Positions 1 through 9,200 of a DNA stretch of 64,000 nucleotides are shown one piece after another. Under the pieces are notes generated by a model that saw only the letters and a list, made by a program, of their open reading frames with translations, did no database searches and was not told the origin of the DNA. Source of the stretch: an uncultured Prevotellaceae bacterium. GTDB lineage: Bacteria > Bacteroidota > Bacteroidia > Bacteroidales > Bacteroidaceae. The stretch is from the NCBI GenBank assembly GCA_900318115.1, contig ONJJ01000004.1, forward strand, positions 1-64,000, read 5' to 3'. Every line of letters begins with the position of its first letter. Positions within the stretch are counted from its first letter, which is position 1. The translations under genes were made by a program, and so were the position numbers.

Positions 1-205
1 GAAATACCACCACCGACACCTACGATCGAGGATGTATTTTTTCGGACATACACGGGGTATGTCCCTACAGGACTCTCGAAACATCCTCCGATACACTGAT
101 AACACCCACCGTAGGGACATACCCCCGTGTATGTCCGAAATACCACCACCGACACCTACGATCGAGGATGTATTTTTTCGGACATACACGGGGGTATGTC
201 CCTAC
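1..205. repeat. Direct and inverted repeat cluster at the window edge
   Basis: A 68-69 base unit occurs at 1-68 and again at 137-205, differing by one G in a G-run. Its last 26 bases (43-68 and 180-205) also occur inverted at 111-136. The shared core begins GGACATACACGGGG and ends TATGTCCCTAC. No reading frame is convincing here. The left end may continue beyond the window. The arrangement suggests a dispersed REP/MITE-like intergenic element. Confidence 0.8.
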
Positions 206-212
206 TAAAATG

Positions 213-390
213 GATACAGAATACAGAATACAGTTTTCTCATGAGCTATCACATAGGGTGCAGGGAAAAAGAGAAAATAATTTTACAATATATAATATAT
301 AATATTGAATATTATATATTATATATTGTAATTTTCAATCGCCACTTTTATGCATTGCTCACAAATAAACTGTATTCTGTATTCTGTATC
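213..390. repeat. Nested inverted repeats with an AT-rich palindrome
   Basis: A 24-base arm at 213-236 (GATACAGAATACAG...) is repeated exactly in inverted orientation at 367-390. Between the arms lies an almost perfect AT-rich palindrome, 283-306 against 308-331, with a single central G at 307. The block contains no plausible gene and lies upstream of the promoter of the next gene. It could be a small non-autonomous element or a cruciform-forming intergenic structure. Confidence 0.8.
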
Positions 391-565
391 ACTTTTGCGG
401 TCTGCAAGGGTGGAATTGTTTTCACCGAATGCAAGGTTGCCTCTCTCGCCGCTGCGCCGATGACGAATAAGAGGCGGCTGTGGACGCCGGAGGAGATAAC
501 TGCAAGCGGCAGAGGAGATAGCTGCGCGGCCAAATACAGCAAGCTGTATTTTTTCGCGCAAAAAA

Positions 566-597
566 TTTGCATATTCGGAGAATTTTCCGTATCTTTG
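566..597 (+). promoter_or_regulatory. Bacteroidales-type promoter of the CE12 esterase gene
   Basis: TTTG at 566-569 and TATCTTTG at 590-597 are separated by 20 bases, matching the -33/-7 consensus of Bacteroidales housekeeping promoters. Transcription would start near 603, a few bases before the esterase start codon. This rules out a much longer upstream extension of that gene. Confidence 0.75.
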
Positions 598-618
598 CAC
601 CGAAATATGAGACAGGTC

Positions 619-2382
619 ATGAACATAAAGCACACACTACTCACCCTGTGCCTGCTGGGCTGCGCAGCCATCGCCCTGGCACAGAACGACTTCCGCCCGA
701 TGGACGACGTCAACAAGGTCGTGGACCTGACGCTGGACTCGCTGGAGAAAGTGAAGACGGCACGCCCCGTGGCGGGCAGCAGCCGCCGCGGACAGAACCC
801 CGTGCTCTTCCTCGTGGGCAACTCCACCATGCGCACAGGCACCAAGGGCAACGGCGACAACGGCCAGTGGGGATGGGGATTCTTCGAGCATCAGTACTTC
901 GACGAGAGTCGCATCAGCGTGGAGAACCAGGCGCTGGGAGGCACCAGCTCGCGCACGTTCTACAATCAGCTGTGGCCGGACGTGAAGGCTGGCATACGCC
1001 CGGGCGACTGGGTCATCATCGAGCTGGGGCACAACGACAACGGCCCCTTCGACAGCGGACGCTGCCGGGCCACCATCCGAGGCATCTCCCCCACGGACTC
1101 CATGGTGGTCACCCTGAAGGACGGACCAAACAAAGGACGCGTGGAGACCGTGTATAGCTACGGCGAGTATCTGAGAAAGTTCGTGCGCGAGACGCGCGCG
1201 CTGGGAGCCCACCCGATCCTGATGAGCCTCACGCCCAGGAAGCAGCCCGCCCCCGCCCAGGGGAAGGGCGAGCAGGCCGGAACAGGACAAGGCGGAGCGA
1301 AGACCGCAGCAGCCAGGCAAGGCGGAGCGAAGACCGCCGCAGCCGGAGGGCGCGACGGGGAATGGCAACCCGTCCGCGTGGCGGGGACCTTCGGCCTCTG
1401 GGCCCGCCAGGTGGCAGAGGAGATGAACGTGCCCTTCGTGGACCTCAACGAGATCTCCGCCTCGAAGTACGACCAGATGTCCTCCTGGAAACTCTGCTAC
1501 CACTTCTACCTCGACAACATCCACACCTCCAAGTTCGGCGCTGAGCTGAACGCTCGCAGCGCGGCCGAGGGGCTGCTGGCCTGCCCCCATCCGGAGCTCG
1601 CTCCCCTGAAGCAGATGATGCTGACCGCAGACGACGGCAAACTCATCACCCCCACCACGGGCGTGAAGCGCCAGAAGGGCAAGCCCGTGGTCTTCATCAC
1701 AGGCGACTCCACGGTGAAGAACACCGACCGCGACAGCACGGGCATGTGGGGATGGGGCTCGCAGGCATGGCGCATCTTCGACGAGCAGCGCATCACCCCC
1801 GTCAACTGCGCACAGGCCGGACGCTCGCTGCGCACCTACCTGCGCGAGGGACGCTGGCAGAAGGTATATAACGACCTCCAAGCGGGCGACTTCGTGCTCA
1901 TCCAGTTCGGTCACAACGACATCGGCGAGCTGGGTCGCGGCAAGCACCGCGGCGAGATTCCCGGCGTGGCAGACACCAGCATCGTCAGCCGCGTGACGCT
2001 GAAGGACGAAGCCTTCAACGAGGTGGTATATAGCTTCGGATGGTACCTGCGCAAGATGATCGACGACTGCCGCCAGAAGGGAGCCACGCCCATCATCGTC
2101 AGCCTGACGCCCCGCAACGAGTGGTCCGACGGCAAGATCGAGCGCCGCAACGACACCTACGGACGATGGTACCGCGAGGTGGCCGAGCAGACCGGCACCA
2201 CCTTCGTGGACCTCCACAACATCACTGCCGACGCACTCGACGCCATCGGGCAGGAGGCTGCACGCGACTACTACTGCGGCGACCACACCCACACCTCCCT
2301 GCGTGGCGCACGACTGAATGCCATCGGCATCGCCATCGGACTGCGCCGCTCGGGCAGCGAGTTGGCCGGCTACCTGAAGTGA
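619..2382 (+). CDS. Secreted tandem-domain SGNH esterase, rhamnogalacturonan acetylesterase type (CE12-like)
   Basis: This protein of about 587 residues probably removes acetyl groups from pectic rhamnogalacturonan outside the cytoplasm. A signal peptide (MNIKHTLLTLCLLGCAAIALA) is followed by two complete SGNH-hydrolase domains. Domain 1 has FLVGNST near residue 64, GHNDNG near 137 and DNIHTS near 299. Domain 2 has FITGDST near 357, GHNDIG near 431 and DHTHTS near 555. Each carries the Ser, Gly-x-Asn-Asp and Asp-x-x-His blocks of the fold. Domain 1 has GNS where the usual block is GDS. A loop at about 223-243 carries two copies of QGGAKTAAA, a recent small duplication. The ATG at 619 is preferred over 607 because the promoter places the transcript start near 603. 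The open frame runs back to 127, but that part is promoter and repeats. Substrate is inferred from the family. Confidence 0.8.
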   Translation: MNIKHTLLTLCLLGCAAIALAQNDFRPMDDVNKVVDLTLDSLEKVKTARPVAGSSRRGQNPVLFLVGNSTMRTGTKGNGDNGQWGWGFFEHQYFDESRISVENQALGGTSSRTFYNQLWPDVKAGIRPGDWVIIELGHNDNGPFDSGRCRATIRGISPTDSMVVTLKDGPNKGRVETVYSYGEYLRKFVRETRALGAHPILMSLTPRKQPAPAQGKGEQAGTGQGGAKTAAARQGGAKTAAAGGRDGEWQPVRVAGTFGLWARQVAEEMNVPFVDLNEISASKYDQMSSWKLCYHFYLDNIHTSKFGAELNARSAAEGLLACPHPELAPLKQMMLTADDGKLITPTTGVKRQKGKPVVFITGDSTVKNTDRDSTGMWGWGSQAWRIFDEQRITPVNCAQAGRSLRTYLREGRWQKVYNDLQAGDFVLIQFGHNDIGELGRGKHRGEIPGVADTSIVSRVTLKDEAFNEVVYSFGWYLRKMIDDCRQKGATPIIVSLTPRNEWSDGKIERRNDTYGRWYREVAEQTGTTFVDLHNITADALDAIGQEAARDYYCGDHTHTSLRGARLNAIGIAIGLRRSGSELAGYLK

Positions 2383-2462
2383 GCCCCACGGAGAGACAGA
2401 ATTTTCGGGCACGGACAATAAACCCGCCCCGGCGCGCGTTATATTAGAGGTAACAGCGGACA

Positions 2463-2550
2463 GAACGTTTCGCGAAGCCAGACGAGAAGCCAGACGAGCA
2501 GCCCCGAAGAGCGCCACGAAGGCTGCCATGGCGAGAAAAGGCGCAAATCA
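2463..2550 (+). repeat. Leader repeat before ruvA (copy 1; second copy precedes yifB)
   Basis: The untranslated leader of ruvA carries GAACGTTTCG, two tandem copies of AAGCCAGACGAG (2474-2497) and GGCTGCCATGGCGAGAA (2521-2537). The same blocks in the same order, with one AAGCCAGACGAG, occur before yifB at 15938-15987. Here GCAGCC at 2498-2503 can pair with GGCTGC at 2521-2526. It could be a structured leader RNA or a dispersed element that lands before genes. Confidence 0.65.
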
Positions 2551-2558
2551 TTGACCCT

Positions 2559-3167
2559 ATGATAGAATACATACGCGGCAGCATTGCCGAACTGAGCCCC
2601 ACGATGGCCGTGCTGGATGCAAACGGCGTCGGCTACGGGCTGAATATCACCCTGAACACGTACACCGCCATCCAAGGCCTGAGCGGCGACGTGAAGCTAT
2701 ACGCCCTGGAGTCCATACGCGAGGACGCCTACCAGCTGTGGGGCTTCGCCACGAAGGCCGAGCGCGAGCTGTTCCTGCTGCTGACGACGGTCAGCGGCGT
2801 GGGCGGACAGAGCGCGCGCGTCATCCTCTCCTCCATGACTCCCGCCGAGCTCTGCGACGCCATCTCCCGCTCCGACGAGCGACTGCTGAAATCCGCCAAG
2901 GGCGTGGGAGGCAAGACGGCGCAGCGCATCATCGTGGAACTGCGCGACAAGATCGCAGGCCTGGGACTCGACGCCGCCGTCGCAGGCGCAGGCGCACAGC
3001 AGGCCGCCATCGCTGCCAACAAGGAAGTGCAGGACGAGGCCGTGGCCGCACTGACCATGCTGGGCTTCTCCCCCGCCCCATCGCAGAAAGCCGTGCTGGG
3101 AATCCTGCGCGCAGAGCCCGACGCCAGCGTGGAGCGAGTGATCAAGCTGGCACTGAAGATGCTGTAG
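2559..3167 (+). CDS. ruvA: Holliday junction branch migration protein RuvA
   Basis: RuvA binds four-way DNA junctions and directs the RuvB motor during recombination and repair. The 202-residue length is normal for the family. The N-terminal OB-fold begins [12 protein letters not shown]. Two helix-hairpin-helix segments follow: [15 protein letters not shown] and [17 protein letters not shown]. The C-terminal domain III ([12 protein letters not shown] onward) is the RuvB-contacting part. The start is the first ATG after the leader repeat. sprA follows about 110 bases downstream on the same strand, an adjacency that is, to my knowledge, common in Bacteroidota. The gap holds a CCTCCC/GGGAGG hairpin-like repeat rather than a clear terminator. 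Confidence 0.97.
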   Translation: MIEYIRGSIAELSPTMAVLDANGVGYGLNITLNTYTAIQGLSGDVKLYALESIREDAYQLWGFATKAERELFLLLTTVSGVGGQSARVILSSMTPAELCDAISRSDERLLKSAKGVGGKTAQRIIVELRDKIAGLGLDAAVAGAGAQQAAIAANKEVQDEAVAALTMLGFSPAPSQKAVLGILRAEPDASVERVIKLALKML

Positions 3168-3276
3168 GAAACCTCACCCCCCGCCCTCCCCTGAAGGGAG
3201 GCAGCGAATACGTCGAAGGTCATGCGCGTCAGACGGGGGAGGCGGAATAAAGAACAACGAAGAAACGAATAGACTC

Positions 3277-6200
3277 TTGAGAAGACACTTTGCATATAGT
3301 TTTGTCTTGCTGACAGCAATCATCCTTGCTGCCAGCAATGCTTTGCTGTCTGCAAAGGCGAACACTCTCCCCCTTGAAGCGGAACGGGGAGGGAGTCTGC
3401 CTCTCGAAGCGGAACGGGGAGGGAGTCTGCCTCTCGAAGCGGAGCGGGGAGGAGAACTTCCCCTGCCTCCCGACAGCCTGCGCACCACGCCGCAGAAGAC
3501 CACGCCAGAGACCGTGGAAGACCTGGACACGGCAGCTCTCAGCATTCGCCGGCCAGACAACCTGCAGCAGGTGACTGAGATGGACTCGCTGACGGGAGAC
3601 TACCGCGTGGGAATGAAGCTGGGAACGGGAAAACTCGGCACGGGAGGATGGCTGTCAACGCCCATCCTCATGTCGCCCGACGAGTACCAGCAATGGAGCC
3701 TCAAGCGCTCCATGCAGCAGTACTACCGCCAGAAGAACCAGGACGCCTTCAACACCAGCGGCAAGAGCAAGTTCGACTTCACAGACATCAAGTTCGACCT
3801 CGGACCAGCAGAGAAGATTTTCGGCCCCGGAGGCGTGCAGATCAAGACTCAAGGCGACGCCCAACTGAAGCTGGGCGGCACCCACAAGAACGTCAAGAAC
3901 CCCTCGCTGGCGGCCAACAGAAGGAAGACCTTCAGCTTTGACTTCGACGAGAAGATCAACCTCAGCGTCACGGGTAAGGTGGGCGACAAGGTGAACATGA
4001 ACATCAACTACAACACCGAAGCCACCATGAACGTGGACGCCCAGCAAATGAAACTGAAGTACGACGGCAAGGAGGATGAGATCATCAAACTCGTCGAAGG
4101 CGGCAACATCAGCATGCCCTCCAACTCCACACTCATCCACGGCGTCAGCAGCCTCTTCGGCCTGCGCACCGACCTGCAGTTCGGCAAACTGAAGCTGCAG
4201 GCCGTGGTCAGCCAGAAGAAGTCTGCCTCACACAGCGTCAGCAGCAAAGGCGGCTCGCAGACCAACAACTTCGAGATCTCCGCCGTGGACTACGAGGAGA
4301 ACCGACACTTCTGGCTCGCACACTACTTCCGCGAGAACTACGACCGATGGATGAAGACACTGCCCACCATCGCCAGCGGCGTCACTCTCAAGCGCGTGGA
4401 ACTCTGGGTCACCAACAAGAACGCATCCACGCAGAACAACCGCAACATCATCGCCTTCACCGACCTGGGCGAGACGCAGCACATCAGCAACCACATCTGG
4501 TCGCCACTGGGCACCGGCAAGCAGCCCCACAACCGCGCCAACGACCTCTACCAGAGCATCGTCAACGAACACCCCGGCGCACGCGACATCAGCTCCGCCA
4601 CCAACGAACTCGACGCCATAGACCCCGACTTCGACGGCGGCAAGGACTACGAGAAGCTGCAGAGCGCACGACTGCTCTCCAGCTCGGAATATACCCTGAA
4701 CTACGCCCTCGGCTACGTCACGCTGAACTTCCAGCTCAAACCCGACGAGGTGCTGGCAGCGGCCTTCGAATACACCCTCAACGGACAGACCTACCAGGTG
4801 GGTGAGTTCGCCAGCGACCTGACGGACAACACCCAGTGCCTCTACGTCAAGGCCCTGAAGTCCACCACCAGCTCGCCGCGCATGGGCAACTGGCCGCTGA
4901 TGATGAAGAACGTCTATAGCCTGGGCGCCACCAGCACACAGCGAGAGAAGTTCCGCCTCGACGTCAAGTACCAGAACGACACCGCCGGCGTCTATCAGAC
5001 CTACCTCCCTGAGACACAGCTCAAAGCCACACCCCTGCTGCGCGCCATGAACCTCGACCGCCTGGACAACAACAACCGCGCCAACGCCGACGGACAGTTC
5101 GACTATGTCGAGGGCTACACCATCAGCAAGGGACGCATCATCTTCCCCGTGGCAGAACCCTTCGGCGACCACCTCCGGCAGTGGATAGGCAACGACGCCA
5201 TCGCCGACAAGTACTGCTTCGACGCACTCTACGACTCCACCAAGACCGTGGCCAAGCAGATTGCCGAGCAGAACAAGTTCCAGCTCTCCGGACGATACAA
5301 AGGCACCAACGGCGCTGAAATCGACCTCGGAGCCACACAGATCACACCCGGCAGCGTCGTCGTCACAGCCGGCGGAGTCACGCTCACCGAGAACGTGGAC
5401 TACCGCGTGGACTACTCCATGGGCATGGTCACCATCCTCAACCAGAGCCTCATCGACGCCGGACAGAAGATTGAAGCACACGTGGAGAGCGACGACACCT
5501 ACGCCATGCAGCGCAAGACCTTCCTCGGACTGAACTGGGACTACGAGTTCTCCAAGAACTTCGTACTCGGAGGTACATTCCAGTTCCTCAACGAGCAACC
5601 ACTGACCACCAAGGTCACCATGGGCAGCGAGCCGCTGAAGAACACCATCTGGGGACTGCACATGGACTGGAAGAAGGAGAGCCAGTGGCTGACCAACGTA
5701 CTCAACGCCATCCCGCTGCTGAACTTCACCGTGCCCTCCCAGATCTCATTCAGCGCCGACTTCGCACAGCTCATCGCCGGGCAGAACCACCGCGTGCAGG
5801 GAGCTGCATCCTACATGGACGACTTCGAGAACACCAAGACACGATGGAGCCTGACAACGCCAACGGCGTGGATGCTCTCCAGCGTGCCTACGCCCTTCGA
5901 AGGCTCACGCCTGACGAACGACGTGCGCAGCGGCTACCAGCGAGCACTGCTCTCCTGGTACTACATAGACCCCATCTTCACACGACGCAGCAGCTCACTC
6001 ACACCAGGACACATCAAGAGCGACCTCAACCAGCTCTCCGACAGCTACGTACGCGAGGTCTATGAGCGCGACCTCTACCCCAACAAACGGCAGAACAGCT
6101 ACAACGAAGCCGCATCGCTGAACGTGCTCAACCTCGCCTACTACCCCACGGAGCGCGGTGCCTACAACCTCAACCCCGACCTCGACCGGCAGGGACGACT

Positions 6201-9200
6201 CACCAACCCCAAGGAGAAATGGGGAGGCATGATGCGCAAGATCGAGAACCCCGACTTCGAGGCACAGAACTACGAGTACATCGAGTTCTGGATGCTCGAC
6301 CCCTTCCTCTACACCGGCAGCGACGCCAGCTACGGCGGAGAACTCTACTTCGACCTCGGCGAGGTGTCGGAGGACGTGCTCAAGGACGGCAAGAAATTCT
6401 ACGAGAGCGGACTGCCCGTGGACGACGATCCACGCTACTTCGAGCAGACCGTCTGGGGACGCGTTCCCACCAGCACCAGCAGCGTCACCTACGCATTCAA
6501 TAATGAAGGAGGCGCGCGCGCACGTCAGGACGTGGGACTCAACGGACTCTCCAGCACCCAGGAACGCGAGTACCCCGCCTACCGCGACTTCCTCACAGCC
6601 ATCCAGGGCAAGGTATCGCCGGAGGTCTTCGACAGCATCGCCGCAGACCCCGCTGCCGACGACTACCACTACTACCGCGGCACAGACTTCGACCAACAGC
6701 GAGTGGGCATCCTACAGCGCTACAAGCGCATCAACCTCCCCGAAGGCAACTCACCCGACACGGACAACTCGCCGGAGAGCTACGAGACAGCCTACAAGAC
6801 ATCGCCCGACGTGGAGGACATCAACCAGGACTTCACACTCAACGAGTACGAGAAATACTTCCAGTACCACGTCAGCCTGCATCCGCAGGACACCATCATC
6901 GGACGCAACTACATCACCGACATCCGACGCGTCGTCGCCACCCTGCGCAATGGCGACAAGCGGACGGAACGTTGGTTCCAGTTCCGAATACCCCTGGAGG
7001 AATACGAGCGCGCCGTGGGAGGCATCACGGACTTCACCAGCATCCGCTTCATACGCATCTACCTCACGGGATTCGAGAAACCCATCATCCTCCGATTCGC
7101 CACACTCGACCTCGTGCAGGCCGACTGGCGCAGCTACGAACAGTCGCTCTACAACGGGCAGGCACCATCCGTCAGCGCAAGCCTCGAGGTGGGAGCCGTC
7201 AACATCGAGGAGAACAACGAGAAACTGCCCGTCAACTACATCCTGCCGCCGGGAATCACCCGCGTCACGGACCCCAACCAGACACAGCTCGTGGAGGAGA
7301 ACGAGCAGGCGCTGTCGCTCATCGCCAAGAACCTCTCGCCCGGCGACGCACGCGCCGTCTTCAAGAACTGCAACTACGACATGCGGCAGTACAAGCACCT
7401 GCAACTCTACGTCCACGCCAATGCCCTGGCCAACGACGTCACCGACCTGCGCGACGGCGAGACCAGCGTGTTCCTGCGCGTGGGCTCGGACTACAAGTCG
7501 AACTTCTACGAGTACGAGGTACCCCTGCAGCTGACACCCGAAGGGCGCTACGACCAGTACAACGCCTCGGACTGCCGCATCGTCTGGCCCGCAGAGAACA
7601 TGATCGACATCGAACTCGAGAAGTTCACTCAGCTCAAGCGCAACCGCAACCGCGAGAAGAGCCTCGGAAACGCCAGCTACAATCAGGAGTTCAGCCAGTT
7701 CGACAGCGACCGGCCCAGCAACAAGATCACCGTCATGGGCAACCCCACGCTGGGCGAGGTGAAGACCATCATGATCGGTATCCGCAACAACGGACGCACC
7801 GTCAAGAGCGTAGAGGTGTGGGCCAACGAGATGCGTCTGCAGGAATTCTCCAACGACGGAGGATGGGCTGCGCAGGCGGCGCTGAACATACAGCTCTCGG
7901 ACCTCGGCAGCGTGAACATACAAGGCCATTACGAGAAAGCCGGATTCGGAGGCATAGAGCAGAGCGTCAGCGAACGCAGCAACGACAACACCTTCGACTA
8001 CACCATCACCACCCAGCTGGACTTCGGAAAACTGCTGCCGCCCGCCGCCAAGGTCACCGTGCCCTTCTACTACAGCTACGCCAAGGAGAGCATCAAGCCC
8101 AAGTACAATCCCCTGGACACCGACATGGAACTCTCCGACGCACTCGATGCCACCACCAGCAAGCACGAGCGCGACAGCATCTCTGACCTCACCACCCGCC
8201 AGCAGACAACCAAGAACCTCTCACTCACTGGCGTAAAGGTCAACATACAGAGCCGAAAGCACCCCATGCCCTACGACCCGGCAAACTTCACCTTCAACTA
8301 CAGCCACAGCCACACCTACGCCAGCGGCGAGACCACCGTGTACGAGCACGAGAAGTCGTGGCGAGGAGGACTGAACTACAGCTGGACACCCAACTGGAAA
8401 GCATGGGAACCCTTCAAGAACATCAAGTCCAAATCCAAGTGGCTGGATCTGCTGAAGGCACAGAACTTCAACTTCGCACCGCAGAGCCTCACCTTCAACA
8501 CCGATATCGTCCGCACCTACTACGAAATCCAGGAGCGCGACATGGAGAACCTCGAGTCGCCGACGGCCATCCCCGTCCGCTGGACACCCTCGTTCCTCTG
8601 GAACCGAGAGTTCAACCTCCGATGGGATCTCACCAAGGCATTGCACTTCACCTTCCAGAGCGGAACGCAGGCCGAAATCGAGGAACCGTACACGCCCGTC
8701 AACAAGGACCTCTACTACGACAACTACAGCGCATGGAAGGACAGCGTCCTGCACAGCATACGAGGATTCGGAACACCACTGGACTACTCGCAGAACGCAC
8801 AGCTGTCCTACAAAGTTCCTTTCGAAAAACTGCCTCTGACCGACTGGATACAGGCCGACGGCAGCTACCAGGCGCAGTACAGCTGGAAGCGAGGAGCCGA
8901 ACTCGACGACGGAAGCACACTCGGCAACCGCATCAACACCCAGCGCACCGTGAACATCAACGGACGACTGAACTTCGAGACTCTGTACAACCACTCCAAG
9001 TTCCTGCAGGATGCCAACAAGCGCTTCACCGCCTCCACCGTCAAGAGCGAGGCGAAGAAGAAGGACCAGGCAAAGAAGAAGGAGCAGGAAGCCAAGAAGA
9101 AAGAGGAAGAAGCCGCGGCCAAGAGACGTGCAGAGGCTGAGAAGAAAGCCGCAGCAGGAGACTCCACGGCACTGAAGGCACTGAACGACCCCAACGCCGG

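Noticed and set aside
127-618. N-terminal extension of the CE12 protein to 127
   Set aside because: It runs through repeats and the promoter; the signal peptide begins at the ATG at 619.
637-2529. Long open frame antisense to the CE12 esterase gene
   Set aside because: GC-rich coding DNA gives long antisense frames here. The translation is compositionally odd (Val/Ala/Gly/His rich) with no family motif, while the sense frame has clear esterase motifs.
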